A stretch of 64,000 bases of DNA, from contig NC_134106.1 in the NCBI RefSeq assembly GCF_040939455.1, positions 41,128,001 through 41,192,000 of the forward strand. The letters are read 5' to 3'. The DNA comes from Microcebus murinus. Its lineage: Eukaryota; Chordata; Mammalia; Primates; Cheirogaleidae. Every line of letters starts with the position of its first letter. The stretch's first letter is position 1. The notes under the pieces were generated by a model. That model was not told the origin of the DNA and did not search any database. It was given only the letters and a program-made list of their open reading frames with translations. Positions 23,409-36,690 of this stretch are shown here, one piece after another. A program made the position numbers and the translations under genes.

Positions 23409-24292
23409 GTGAAGAAAACCTTTTCATTTTAAAAAGCTTCTTTTTGCTTGTTTCTCCTCTAACCATAAACTGCACTCGCATCCCTGTCCTCTGCCAAAAT
23501 GAGCAATAAAAATAGTAAGTCAGAGGACTGAAGATTCTACTTGGACTTTTAAAAATGCTCCAGGAAAGGTGACCCTGAAAAATTATTATGGCATGTTATC
23601 AATTAGTTGACACTATGTAGAAAAATGAAGCTAAATGTTCCTCTATTCTGTTCAGTTTTATATCTCATAAATCCAGATGAAATACTTCATGAGAAATGCA
23701 TATGTTAATATCTAGACAGACTTATGTATATTCTCTTTTAGATTCTCAATGGACATTTTATATATTCAGGCCACCAATACAGATATTCTACCAAAAATGA
23801 CAAATTACTTCAATAAGACTTAACAAGAGGAAAGTCAGTCTCAAATTTCCAAGGTGGAAGGAACTCAGTTACTTTTTAACACAGTCAAATTCATAAGACT
23901 AAAAACAAAACAGACTTTAAAATGTTTCAGATGAAAGTGTCTTTGAGAAATTATCTTCCCCAGAGGCTAAAGTTGACACAAAATATTCATCATAATTTAA
24001 ATTTTAATATATGGCCTATTTAATGGCTATATACTTCAAAAGGCTTTCACATCTATTATGTCATTCTGTCTTAATTAAGAACCAACTACAATATTAGATT
24101 AGTTTACACCTTTGGATTGTTAGAGAAATTAAGTTGACATGTAATTTTCTAATAACCACATGAATATGTTGATATATAATTTTTGCAAAAGAAATACATC
24201 TGACTTACCATTTCCAAAAAGATATGATTTTTTGTTATTTTTTATTAAATAATGTTATTATACATAAAATTGGGGGAAAGGTATTTTTAGGT
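23408..24292. other. Intronic stretch, no recognised element
   Basis: AT-rich intron, nothing recognisable. Confidence 0.45.
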
Positions 24293-24309
24293 AAAAATCT
24301 TTTTTACCT

Positions 24310-24407
24310 GCTGGAAACTCAGACTTGTGGGGGGAGGGGGGAAAGGGCATTTATTGAAACCTTAAAATCTGTATCTCCATAATATGCCGAAATAAAAAAA
24401 AAAAGAA
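24310..24407 (+). mobile_element. Short L1 3' end with 17-bp target-site duplication
   Basis: A 98-bp insert: a G-rich run (GTGGGGGGAGGGGGG), 'gggcatttattgaaacctta', 'aatctgtatctccataatat', 'gccgaaataaa' and an A-rich tail. It is bounded by AAAAATCTTTTTTACCT at 24293-24309 and again at 24408-24424. The same sequence in reverse forms the end of the element at 49071-49357, so the two belong to one family. Severely 5'-truncated. Confidence 0.8.
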
Positions 24408-24424
24408 AAAAATCTTTTTTACCT

Positions 24425-25345
24425 AAATTTTTTCTTTTTCTGAAAAAATTTAACTTACAGAACAATTATAAGAGCTATCAATGAGAATTCCACATACCTT
24501 TTGTTCAGCTTCTCACTTTTTAATAACTTAAATAACCATTGGGCAATTCTCAAAATGAAGAAGTTAACATTAGTAATAAACTATTAACTATTTGGTTTAA
24601 ACACTATTTGGTTTTACCAGTTTTTAACTAATGTCCTTTTTTCTATTTCAGGATCTAATCCAGAGATCACATTGCATTAAATCATCATGTCTTTCTTCAT
24701 CTCTTCAGATCTGTATTTCTTTGTACTTCATGTATTTGACACATCTTAAGAATACTTGTCAGTTATTTTATAAAATGTCCCTCAATTTGAGTTTGTCATA
24801 CTTAGATTGATGTTATGGATTTTTGTTGAGAATATCAAGAATACTAGAAAAGTGAAGTGCATTTCTCAGTGTATCATATCAGAAGGTTCATGAAGTCAAT
24901 TATTTCTTATTACTGGTGACGTTTAACTCAATCACTTAGCTCAGGTGATCTGCTGAGTTTCTCAGCTACTATTTCTCCTTGGAGGAGATACTTTTAGACT
25001 ACATAAATTACTGATCTCCACTCAAACTTTTTCTCACATATTTTAGCATCTATTGATGAATCTTGACTTTAGTAATTATTGAGATTCTAATGCTGATTTT
25101 CTATTTCCTGCATCTTTCTACATTTATTAATTGAAATTCTTCTGTAAGGATGAGCTGTCCCTGTCCCCCATTTATCTATTTATCTATTTATTCAATTACT
25201 CATTTATATCAGTATGGATTCATAGATATTTATTTTACTCTCTGGGTTATAACCCAATGCTATTTCTGTCTGTTTTGCTGCCCAAATTGCTCCAGTACTG
25301 GCTATTATGAGCTTTGTCAGATTAGTTCCTGTGCTCTGTCATGTC
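24425..25345 (-). mobile_element. Old L1M-type LINE 3' UTR
   Basis: Reverse L1M 3' region: 'ggatctaatccagagatcac', 'attgcattaaatcatcatgt', 'aaaatgtccctcaatttgag', 'tctcagtgtatcatatcaga', 'tagcatctattgatgaatct', 'tctacatttattaattgaaa', 'cagtatggattcatagatat'. Order and spacing match ME/MC-type L1 3' ends. Confidence 0.78.
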
Positions 25346-25353
25346 TTTCTATT

Positions 25354-25571
25354 GGGGGTCAATAAAGTATGGCCTACAGGTCAAATGTGATGCTCTATCT
25401 ACTTCTGTAAATATTTATTGGAATGCAGCCACACTCATTCACTTACCTGTTGTCCATTGCTGTTTTTGAGCTACAATGGCAAAGTTAAGTAATTGTGACA
25501 GAGATTGTGTGGCCCACAAAGCCAAAATATTTACTTTCTGGCCTTTTATAATGAAAGTTTGTTGACCTCTG
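25354..25571 (-). mobile_element. hAT-type non-autonomous DNA transposon
   Basis: Ends are inverted repeats: GGGGTCAATAAAGTATGG on the left and AAGTTTGTTGACCTCTG on the right. Internal 'tatttattggaatgcagcc-acactcattc' and 'gattgtgtggcccacaaagcc' match the common mammalian hAT/Charlie element with GGTCGGCAAACT termini. I do not name the subfamily. Confidence 0.7.
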
Positions 25572-25880
25572 TCCTAGATTTTCTTTTTTTGAATTATGAA
25601 CTTTGGAGAGTGCCCAAAGTGTATTTATTTGTCATATTTGAGGTGGTTTATAATTCATAACCTTGAACATATATTTTTCCTATATTCTCCTAACTTAATT
25701 AATTACAATAATTTTGGCATTAGAGATTTATATTTTACAGAAAGAAAGAAATGGATTGTCAGTGTTCTCTTTAGTTAGGTATGTATATAAAAGACTGATC
25801 ATAAAAATAAGAAAGTAATGGTGAAACAAAAGTGAAAGAGACAGAAAAATTGTCATCGTCCATTAGTTCTAAAGTTACCT

Positions 25881-25914
25881 GTGTGTGTATATATATATGT
25901 GTGTGTGTGTGTAT
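25881..25914. repeat. (TG)n/(TA)n microsatellite
   Basis: Alternating GTGTGTGT, TATATATA and GTGTGTGTGTGT over 34 bp. Confidence 0.9.
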
Positions 25915-25958
25915 GAAAGGGCTTTACTAACTTGTTCTTATCATAATGAAAGGCAATA

Positions 25959-26504
25959 CAGTAATACTCTCTTGTCTATGCTTTAACTTTCTATGATTTC
26001 AGTTACCTGCAGTCAACCACAGTCTAAAAATATTAAATAAAAAATTTCAGAAATAACCAAATCTTAAGTTTTAAATTGCATGCCATTCTGCCTGCGTGAT
26101 TAAATCTCTCTCCACCCTCCCTCCATCTTGCCTGAGACATGAATCATCCCTTTGTCCAGCGTATCTACACTATTTAGACCACACTACCCACTCATTAGTC
26201 ACTTAGTACCTAGCTTATCAGATTGACAGATCACAAGAAGAAGTGTGAGTATAGTAGAATAAGATATTTTAAAAGGGAGGGGGGGAGATACCTTATTTGC
26301 AAAACTTTGATTACAGTATATTGTTACATTGCTCTATTTTTTATTATTGTTGCTAATCTCTTACTGTGCCCAAATGATAAATTTTATCATAGGTATGTAT
26401 ATATAGGAAAAAAAAAAGATACATAAGATTTGGTACTATCTGAGGTTTCAAGCGTCCACTCTGAGTCTTGTAATGTATTCCCAGTGAATAAAGGAGGACT
26501 ATTT
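25959..26504 (+). mobile_element. Tigger-type (TcMar) DNA transposon, internally deleted
   Basis: Left end CAGTAATACTCTCTTGTC and right end ...AAAGGAGGACTATTT form imperfect inverted repeats, with TA on both outer sides. Internal sequence 'cagtcaaccacagtctaaaa', 'aaattgcatgccattctgcc', 'aatcatccctttgtccagcg-tatc' and 'tttggtactatctgaggttt' matches Tigger elements. At under 550 bp it lacks the transposase gene. Confidence 0.75.
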
Positions 26505-29128
26505 TACTTTCCAAAGTTGTTAAATTAAGAGCAATTTTTGTCTTTGAGATATCGGACACTATTATTTCACCATCACACTTTATAATCCTCAGATGATTTA
26601 CTGATAGATCTGCCTAAAATAGACTCTCAAATCTTGCATTTTGGTTTTAAGGCTATTTGTTGTGCAATGCTCCAATGCAATAATCATATCTCACATTGTT
26701 TCAGTGCTCAAAATACATTTATTAGAAGGATAATGTCATTCTTATAATCATATTTGAGAGAACAATTTTTATAAATTAGAAATAAAAGTTGTGCTTATTC
26801 TATTAAAGAAAAAGAATTTTATCTGAGCTAGTAAAGGATACACCCAGAGGGCTATGTCAGTAGTTGGAAGGTTATTAGTAGAAAGTTAATAAAGGGCAGC
26901 TAAATTTCATTGGGGGCACATTTCATTTGGGGCAGAGGAGGTACCTCATATGTTCATTAAATATATTTTACTTTTTTCCTCTAAAATCTCAACATCCTCG
27001 AAGAACATGTAGAGCAGAGGTTATGAATCCTAGGCAAATGGACAGAGATTCTGAATCCTTAGGATGTTAAGCTGCAACCCCTAAAAATCATATAATTTTG
27101 TGTGTACATGCAGATGTACATTTTTCTAAAGATAAGATGTCCTACTTTATCAGAATTTTATGGATGCAGATATTCAAAGGAGGTTAAGAAAAATTTATCT
27201 AGATTAATGTCTAAAACTGAAGATAGTTACCTAATTTTTGTACTCTACACTGGCCTTGACGCCAGTGTATGAAAGTTTAACCTTTTTGATACTCTGCTAC
27301 CTCTTGACCATGCTGTCATTGTTTATTAGAAGTAAAGTGATATTTAAAACCAACTTATTCCTGAGTTTTCAAAATGTAGGTAGATAATGGACAAAAGAAA
27401 AGAGTATGAAAAGCATGATCCTGGCTCATAGTTGGCATTCAAATGCTGACATTAAAAGCTGAGAGGGGAAAAAAGTCACATAGAATTTAAATTGCTTAAG
27501 CATACACAAAAATACTAATTGTTATCTGTATTCATCATAAAAACATATAAATATTCCTGGCTCTATAATAAAAAAAGCTCTAAGACTCTTGAGAAAATAA
27601 GGAGTCAGAGTGTTTGAGAAAGTAGTAAAAGAAAGGCTTGTCATTGAGTTGGAAACATGGCTTATATCCATTGAATTCAGGTAATTATGAACTACATGAT
27701 ACAAGCAAGATACTTCTGGATGATAATCAAATTGTAAAAACACTGCCACAAAACTATAAATGTTATTAAAATCAACCAAATATATACAAAAGCCATTTGA
27801 AGTTTCCTGAAAGTCTAATATCCTTAAAAATGTAATTTCTCTGGCCTTCAATCTTTAGCTATTCTTAAAACCTTTTTCCACCTCATTTCCCAAAACACTA
27901 AATTTTGCATTTGTAGTGACAATTAATTTTTTATATCTGACATGATTAATTCATTGTTTGTAACCTGATTATTTATGTCTTTGGAGAAAAGTCCTTCAAC
28001 TCAATCTCAGTCGATAACCTCAGTCACTCTTCTTTAAAATCATGATAATGCTATTCTGTGTTTAATCAAAAGCGGGATAGGTATATTCTTTTATTATGAT
28101 AATTTAAATTGCCAACCAAATTGTACATTGGAAACAATAATGGCAAACAAGTAGTTAAAGCAGGAAATTTTCTGAAAATCATTAAAAAGGGTGGCTATTT
28201 GTACATCACAATGTAAGATATTATATAATTAGCAAAATTCCTTGAACATAGTAGTAATCAAGAAATATTTCTCAATTTGATTTGACTGGTTGGTTTCTAA
28301 GTCATATAATGTGAGAACTTGTCAAAGTAAAAAAAAGTCATTAAAAACTGGCAAATGGAGCAGATTTTTATTCATTAAATGTTTCAAAATATATTTAATT
28401 CATTCTTTTAATGAGCTTGAGTTAATTTTAGCTTCAAATACATAAGGAACCCACAGGTTGCCATTCTATTTCATTGGACTTTGGGTTTCTCATGGTGTTG
28501 TGAAGGCAACCCATCCCCTCGACTCAGTCAACAAAACAGATTAACTAAGGCAAAAAGTAGTAGAAGAAATAAGAAGAGCTTTGACTTACATGTCTCTGCA
28601 TCATTCACAATAGAATTCAAATAGAAGATACCCAACACATATCTGAAGAAACTAATTTTTGAGATTATTTCAGTTTTTTCAGCAGTAAATATTATGAATA
28701 TGTATTTGTTTTTAGGGTAAAAAATGAGCATGTTCTGAAAACAGAAACAAATGGCCTCCTTGGGTTGAATTGAGCTTTCAGGATTATTTTACAATGATAA
28801 GTTTGGCTCTGTGAGAATCTGGCCCAAGTGCTATAAGGCAGAATACTAATGTGAGGCAGATATTTTAGCCTGTAGCATAAGAGGACTTTGTGAAAGTCAC
28901 TGATAGGTCTTACTGACAAGTTTCCTGGGATGGAACATGAAAAAACATTTCCATAAATTACATAGCAAGAATAAAAAAGGCAACGTACAGCCAAACTACA
29001 ATACTTTGATTTAAGGAATGGATCAGTTCAGCCTAGTTGATAAAGTATCTTCCATGTGTATTGTACCATGAATAATCTCTTAGAAGATATCTGCATCATC
29101 TATGTTTGCCAGCCTGTATAATCTAAAT
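26505..29128. other. Intronic stretch, no recognised element
   Basis: AT-rich intron. A perfect hairpin (9-bp arms, 6-nt loop) at 27246-27269. A 109-codon minus-strand open frame (27522-27851) and a 100-codon one (28692-28994) have no recognisable features. Confidence 0.45.
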
Positions 29129-29325
29129 CAGGGGTCCCCAATCTACAATGAGTTGTATAATTATTTCATTATATATCACAATGTAATAATAAAAGAAATA
29201 AAGCGCACAATAAGTGTAATGCACTTGAATCATCCCGAAACCATCCCCGCTTCACTTTTGTGGTCTGTGGAAAAATTATCATCTATGAATACAGTCCCTG
29301 GTGCCAGAAAGGTTGGGGACCACTG
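29129..29325 (+). mobile_element. MER1B-type hAT DNA transposon
   Basis: Complete at both ends: starts CAGGGGTCCCCAATC, ends GGTTGGGGACCACTG. Internal 'atcatcccgaaaccatcccc' and 'gtggtctgtggaaaaattat' match MER1. An 8-bp duplication flanks it with one mismatch (ATCTAAAT / GTCTAAAT), the expected hAT target-site pattern. Confidence 0.92.
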
Positions 29326-29445
29326 GTCTAAATGATACCAAACCCAACCAAACCATCAGAGCAACTTTCTCTTTTGTCAGAAAATAAAAACTCTAATATG
29401 GTAGCCTTACAGTACTATAAAATCTCTGATATTAAAGAAAAATCT

Positions 29446-29780
<335 letters not shown>

Positions 29781-30894
29781 TCTAGGTATTGACTATGTAA
29801 GAACAAGTGACAAGTCTGAGAATATATCATTTCTTTCCATCTCCTTGGACACAATTTCTTTGAAGCTAAGCTTAGAATTTAAGGCTGATATATTTAATAT
29901 ACTGCTCAATAAAAAAGTTCATTATGCTTCATCATTAAGCATAGCCCCCCAAATCCCAGCTAAATTGAACACCGTGAAAGAAAGATAATCAATATAGGGA
30001 AAGTCTTCTATCTAACACAGCTGCAGTATTTGAAGCTTCAGATTTCTCAGAGTAAGATTTACTGTAGAAAATTTGGTTTTGTAAATTTTGTACATACATA
30101 AATTTTGTATGTCAAATGGAAGCCAAACATTTATATATTGAAATAAATATTAGTCCATACATGTAAATATATATTGGCTAAAACCTACCAACAAAAGAGT
30201 GTTTTGACATAGAAATTTAATTAGAAACGTACATTTATTCAACAATTATTTAAGTACTTACTATGTATCAAACCCTGATTATATTTTTTGTTGAACCCTA
30301 GCCCAAACTGGTAATTTATTTAAAGAAAAATTAAAATCTTATGTATAGTTTATCAGTTTCTACAAGAGTTATATTTTTCACTATCTTACTTTTGTAGGAA
30401 GAAAACAAAATTCTGCCAAACATTTTATATGTACATTTAACCAGAACATGTGATAAGTTTTCCATTAAGATAAACCTTTATCCCTAAATAATTCTTAAGG
30501 ATTTTAGTGTTCTAATGGTCCATATACATTTACTCAATTTGCTAATCAATTTTCCCAAGTGAAGTAAAAAAATAATCAATGCCTACCAAAGAGTGTTATT
30601 GATTCAAAACTTTAGTGAAAACAAAGTCATTATGGTTTTTAAAAGAAAATTATTTTTTCCATGTGTTATTATTTTCAATACTCATGAAGTAGTTTTGTGT
30701 GTCTATGAAATTTTTGGCGTCTGTAGAAATAGCAGACTGTGACATGGCTGAATATGCAGTTATGAGCAGTCATGTAAGTCACGGCATTTAGTTATTATAT
30801 GAATACTATATCATGCCATGTTCAAGGATACATCTAATGCCCTCTCTTCATTTTGGTTTCTGTCTCCCAGACAATATAAAGTACAAAACCTGTA
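29781..30894. other. Intronic stretch, no recognised element
   Basis: AT-rich intron, nothing recognisable. Confidence 0.45.
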
Positions 30895-31050
30895 GATAAG
30901 AGTCCCCAAGTATAGTTTTGATTCTGCCACTAACTAACACAGTGATCTTGAGCAATCAAGTGGCCTCTCCTAAGTTCTATTTTATTGTTTGATAAGAGAA
31001 GGAGCTGAAATAGAAGAACTCTGAGGTCCTTCAAATGTAATTATCACAAG
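30895..31050 (+). mobile_element. MIR SINE (MIRb-like)
   Basis: 'gattctgccactaactaaca-cagtgatcttgagcaatc', 'ggcctctcctaagttct', 'gaactctgaggtccttca' follow MIR order. Confidence 0.65.
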
Positions 31051-31464
31051 TGAGGTAGATTTTCTTAATTACATCATACACAGTAAAATTTAAGTTAAAC
31101 ATAAATTTAAAAAAATAAAATCATCCAATTAACCAACACTTCAGTACCAAAATAGGAATCTCTAAATAAGAGTGGCTTAAATGATTGATAAATAATTGAT
31201 GACTTGAATTAAAAATAGTGAGAACTAAATGTGTAGAATTTTTAAAGAGCAATAATCAATATGTCTTTCCTAAGCCCTGAAATATTTTACCAGCTTTCTT
31301 TGATGAAAACAAAGTTAAGCTTTAGAGCTAATATCCATGAGATCTTCTAGCCAATTATATGGTCATGCAAGAAGTATTTATAATTTCTCTTTGGAATCTT
31401 CTCTTAGACTAGTCATGTCTGTCTTTCAGATAGTCTCATCCCTAAAGGATCAACCTTGGCACAG

Positions 31465-31720
31465 CACCCCAGAGCACCCTTCTCCTTTCTTTAAACTCTA
31501 ATAGCAATTAAACTCTATATGACTAATTTTGACAGTTAATACATTTTGACATCTTTATGTTCTCTGGATCCTTCTTTATCTCCCAATCAGATCAATCTCT
31601 TGGCAAGCAAGAACCACGTCTGACTTCTCTGTTCCTTCTTACAATAGGTTTCCATTTCTTTGGTACCTAGTGCCGTCTGGTGACACACTGCAGCATTACA
31701 GCACTGAATAATTTATGGTA
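31465..31720 (+). mobile_element. L2-like LINE fragment
   Basis: Diverged: 'cttggcaagcaagaaccacg-tctgac', 'ggtacctagtgccgtctggt' and 'gcattacagcactgaataat' resemble the L2 tail. Weak call. Confidence 0.35.
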
Positions 31721-34700
31721 AAAAGAGAGAGGGAGAAGATGGAAGAGAGAAAGAATCTAAAATGTGGGAATGTCTCTCCTAGTATTTAGTTGTTCACCAG
31801 GTGTCACAATATATTCTGCATGTATCCTCTTTATTTTCTCACACCCTACTTTAGTTCTTTGTCTTTTGATACCTGGACTGCTTAATGGCTTCCTAAATAT
31901 TTTCTGTCTCTATCAATATTTTCCTGGTAATTCTACCTGAATGCATCCATGCCTGAAAAGAAATAAATCGAGTTTATTATTTTTTTCATTGTCTTACAAT
32001 ATCACTTACTCCAAAATGGTATCTTCCTCTTTGGAACCTAGTTTATTTTTAGATCTTATTAAGAAATTACCTAAATATGATATGATAAATCTCATACTTT
32101 TCTAGATATTATATTTTTCCTCTTGAACATTTTTTAACCTATCTCTGTAACCACACTGCAAAACTAGTATGGTCCTTTGATGTAGTACATTTCCTTTAAA
32201 TATTTGTTGATTTGATATGTTAGCTTGGTAAGAAAGTGACTATTTGACCTTGTGTAGAATATACAAGACATCTTTTGATTCTCTGTGGTAGGCAAATAAA
32301 TTCGAAGGTTTATCCACAAAGGTAATTGTGATTTATCTGAAGCAATCTTTAGTTTGGGCAAGCAAGATGATATTAGGCTATGTGAATTAATGTTATAAGA
32401 AGAGGAAGTCTATTTTTGTTGAGAGAGAAAATTTTGCTACATAACTGTAATTAGGGACAAATCAGAGATTAATGATGCATTATATTCTAGAGCTTTAACT
32501 GATAAGCACCAAGAAATAGGTTTTTCCCTTTAAATGGTTTGCAAAATACTATTTCTGTACTTTGTTCCATGTATAGAAAATAATGAAAACTAGGACTGCT
32601 ATTCAGAAAATTCAATGTTAATTCTAAAATGTGAATTGTTGAGTTATAGAAATATTTCATATACTCCAAAAGAGCATAAAATCTACCTCTACTAATTAGT
32701 TTCTGTATGAAAGCCTTCCAGACAATTATAGGGTAATACCACTGGTCAATGCTTTAGGTGCTTTTCATTAAAGGTATAGTGTTGCTACGAGATGAATTGC
32801 TTCATATAAAAGCACTTACCACAAAGCCCTGTAATGGAAGGTTAAGTGCTATACTTAATTACTAATTTCAACTATTATTACCTATATTTTGCAGTGCAGG
32901 CACTTTAAAAGAAACCAAATATTGTCTGCTGGTTCCTGCTTCTCTGATTATAGGATTTGGTGGTAAAAGCATTAGTCTATCTGCTTTTCTAATGAATAAT
33001 AACCAATAAAATATTTAAGGAAAATAGCCATACCACAAACTGATATAAAAGACATATCCTAGCCCTTGCTATTGAATTTGTATTTAAAAATCACTTCTTT
33101 ATAAAAACTTTAATCTAGATGGAACACACTTTAAAATTTGTATTCAGCTGTTACGGCACTGTTGCAGATGAAGCTTCCAAAAGAAAAAGGTATTTGAAAT
33201 TTTCATGGCCTATTTCCTACTTAAGCATCAGGTTGAAATGCACACAGAATAGATGATTAATGAAACATTTGATGACAACAATGGTGACTCCCCCGAGTCC
33301 TTTACATATTGATCATTAACTTTTTATATGAATATATACAAAATTCTCATATGTGCTCCAATTCTCTTGAGAGCAGACTCTGTGTTTTTCCTTGCTTATG
33401 TATTTCAGAATAATTGCAACTTTGCCTACTTTTGATTTATTAATATTAACTAAAATACATCTTGGTGAAAGGGCACTTCAAATCTTTGACTAGATATTAA
33501 AAGTTTTGTTTAAAATAACTATTTCTAAAGATTTGCTTCTTAATTATGATACTGGTCACCTCTGATTTTTAAATATTTTTTTATATTGTATTTCTTATTC
33601 TGAATATCTATTTGAACAGTAAATAAAATATTATATGTGTTAAACAAATATCAATATAAAAAATCTACAAATATTTCTTCAAATAATTAATACTGTCCCA
33701 ATCTCAGCTACCAGTATTCAAATTGGATATTAGCCTACTAAAAGAAGACAGGGACCAGGTCTTTTTTGAACTGTAACTAGTATGGTATCTTGTATGTGCA
33801 CAATGAAAAGGTAGTAAAATTGAGAGATAGAAATTTTAAAAAACAAAATATTTACTAAAAGGTAATGATATATTAGAAACTAGGTTTTGATAACATACAC
33901 TTGGATAATGTATTCTACTTTTCTTTCAGACATGTATTGTGCATATTAATAAAATTAAGTCCAAGTACAGATATTTTTTTCACGTAGTTTAACCCAGAAT
34001 TTCCCAAACTAACTTGAGTATAGGACTTCCCCTCTCCTGCTATACATATTAATAACCTCAAGAACAGAGTTCTTAAAGATACCAATTTGGAAAATGCTGA
34101 CAAGAGTAAAATATTACTAAATAAAGGTCATTTTAAAAAATTAACTGTTAAAACAAAGCTAATCTTCAAGAGGCAACTGCCACATAATAATAGAAACAGC
34201 ATTTATCATTTTACATGTTCAGGTCCACTATTCACAAATGACAGCATCCCCCGGGCAAAGCCTAGACCCTTCTGTATATCTTTCAAGATATCCAGTGCAA
34301 CGACTTCCTCTCAGCAAACAGATATTGATTAATCCATATTTAAGGACAATTACCAATTTACTTTTCTGTAATTCTACTGATGTTGTAGTTACTATTTTTT
34401 TATAAAGCACATTTATACTAGGATTTCAGAGAATGCAATAAGGGATAAGCAGGGGCTATGTAACAGCACATGCATATTCACGTTACTTTGCCTCCAGATC
34501 TTCCATTACTGCACCTTATTGTAGACGGTTCACATAATTATAGTGCAAAATTGTAACAATTCCCAAGGCATCAATTCAGTAAATATATATTGAGTGTCCA
34601 CTATTTGCCACTATTCTAATAGACACTGGACATACTATTAACTTGCTTGCTTCTGAATTTTGTCATAGAGCAGTTTTTTAATCACATTTTTAATTTAGCA

Positions 34701-35888
34701 AATATTTGCAGAGCACTAGGCTTATAGAACTGATAAGAATAGCTTTGAACTGAGGCTTGAAGATTTAGAATTTTACAAATCAGAAAAGGTCCAGAAGGGC
34801 ATCCACAGACATTCCCCAGTTGTGAGTCAGTACTAGTGGAATTTGATATTTAGTTAATAAATTAGTTATTCCATTAAATTACTTCTTCCAAGAAACAAAT
34901 AATTCTAATAGAGGAGTTATATATACATTTGGTTATCATTTTTATTGTATAAGATAAAAACTTATTTTTATACTTTTTCTTTATACTGTTATAAATTGTG
35001 TGCTGTGCAAGAAACAGTTCTATCTAAAAGGGAACAGAGAGAAATGAGATTCATGCTTTTAGTAACCTATTTTGTACTAAAATATAGAAAGGAAAATGAT
35101 TAATTTATATTTTACTTTAAATCCTATTTTTTAATTGAGAATATATGCAACCACAAGTAACATGGTTTGAATTTTTAATCTATCAACTTTGTTTCAGTAT
35201 CATAGTATTGACAAAACTCATTAATAAATAATTTTTATTGTTAATAATGAAATGACATTTATTTTATAGTCTTAAAATGAGTAGTACTAGTGTCACAGAA
35301 TCCTTATCAAACTCCATGGTTATATGAAAGTGAAAACAAACTTCTTTTCCTTACATGTTCTTGTAACTACTGATTTATAGTACTATTTTTTTTAAAAAAA
35401 CTATTTCTCTACTTGTCTTATGGGCCTCCTGTACCTTTCATGAGTTTCAGCTGTTCACCACCATCCATCAAAGGAACGGTCAGGTCTTATTTTATTTCAG
35501 GAAAAGAAAAAAAATGTAATATTCTCTCCCTTAATTTAAACTTTTAACTTTGTTACTTTTGACAAAGCCTTTCCTTTGTTCGAATGCAAGGATCCAGTAA
35601 AAAGAGCTTTGACATGTTGTGCCTTTTATGTGTGCATTTTTCTGGTTTCACTGATGTCCTAAATTTTGCAAACGATATCGTGTGCCTTCAAGTTCTCCTA
35701 TAAAATGCCATTTGTACACTGTGGCAAGAACAGTTTAGGACAACATTACATTCACATGACTTTAAAGTCCAATAAATACTTGATGGTTTCTCAGAAAACC
35801 ACAGTTTGGTGAAACCGACGCAAAACTCTTTTCCAGTTTTTTTTTTTTTTTCATAACACCTCCCCCAGATACACATTCACTTGCTTAC
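31721..35888. other. Intronic stretch before the LNS exon, mostly repeat-free
   Basis: About 4 kb with little recognisable transposon sequence; a possible small L2 tail near 33745-33810 ('gacagggaccaggtctttt'). Candidate conserved non-coding sequence, but conservation cannot be judged from this window alone. Confidence 0.4.
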
Positions 35889-36060
35889 CTGCAGGGTAGC
35901 GCTCGATCACTGGCCAGCTGTCCACCTGTAACGTGGCATTGCCGCCACTCCTTGTGAAACGGACTACGTGGTATTTCCCATCATTGATGATTGCATTAGA
36001 CTCTTCAATGGCGATGTCATCTGTCCCAACATTAAACTTTACTCCAATTTTTCCTTGGTG
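35889..36060 (-). CDS. NRXN1: NRXN1 exon: first half of last LNS/laminin-G domain
   Basis: This 172-nt exon encodes the central part of the sixth LNS (laminin-G like) domain, the only LNS domain of beta-neurexins and the neuroligin-binding module. It opens with [15 protein letters not shown], followed by [34 protein letters not shown] and PVIERYPAG. The second Asp of GTDD and the first Val of HVV correspond to known Ca2+ ligands of the domain; GGNATL contains an N-glycosylation sequon (NAT). The acceptor is strong: a long T/C run, then CCTCCTCCCTTGCAG|CAC. The donor GCAG|GTAAGC is near consensus, in contrast to the weak sites of SS4. It starts on a full codon and ends one base into a Gly codon that is completed either by SS4 or by the 946-1265 exon. 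The open frame continues a few codons into the intron beyond 35889; that part is read-through, not coding. Confidence 0.97.
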
Positions 36061-36544
36061 CTGCAAGGGAGGAGGAGGAAAAAAAAAAAAAAGAATTGTA
36101 CTAAGTTGCACTGATTAGTCAGCATTTAATAAGAATTACATACAAGGTATTCTTCAAGAATGTGTTTTGAACACAGCTGCTTTCCTCCAACTTTACTTCT
36201 GAAAAACTTCTGAAATAGAGGCAAGATTCTTGACATTTGGGTAAATTTAAGACATTTCTTTCATGGATAATATTCCATAAGACAAAGATTCAAGGGATTC
36301 AATCTTCTTCCCAGAGGTTGCCACAGAGAAGGGGCACAACTGCCTGCATGAAAGGACATCCTTTCATGTCCTTTAACATAGCTCCTTTAATTCACTCTCT
36401 CCCCATTTCACAACAAAAATGGAGCTTGAAATTCTTCCTTTTCATAACTGGTGAATTCAGAACAATAAGTCTGTTTAGAGCCAACTGACAAATGTTCACA
36501 ATGTAGAAAGTCATTCTCAAGGGTATGGGGCAACACAGTCATTT

Positions 36545-36690
36545 ATTGAGTATTTTCTTAGTCACTATTTACAAAACGATCAAATACTAAGAGCCTAAAA
36601 GATTTCATTTCTTTATTTTATAGATGATGAAACAATGACATAAGAAGGTACAGATATTTATATGTACTTGTTCCAGTCCATGTAATGGAA
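36545..36690 (-). mobile_element. MIR-like fragment
   Basis: 'tcatttctttattttataga-tgatgaaacaatgac' resembles reverse MIR core. Weak. Confidence 0.35.

Noticed and set aside
23371..23412. Very long T-tract followed by AG, like a strong splice acceptor
   Set aside because: It is on the strand opposite to the gene, with no coding sequence after it; simple poly-T.
35933..36118. 61-codon + strand open frame over the LNS exon
   Set aside because: Shadow of the NRXN1 coding strand; the minus-strand reading matches the known protein.
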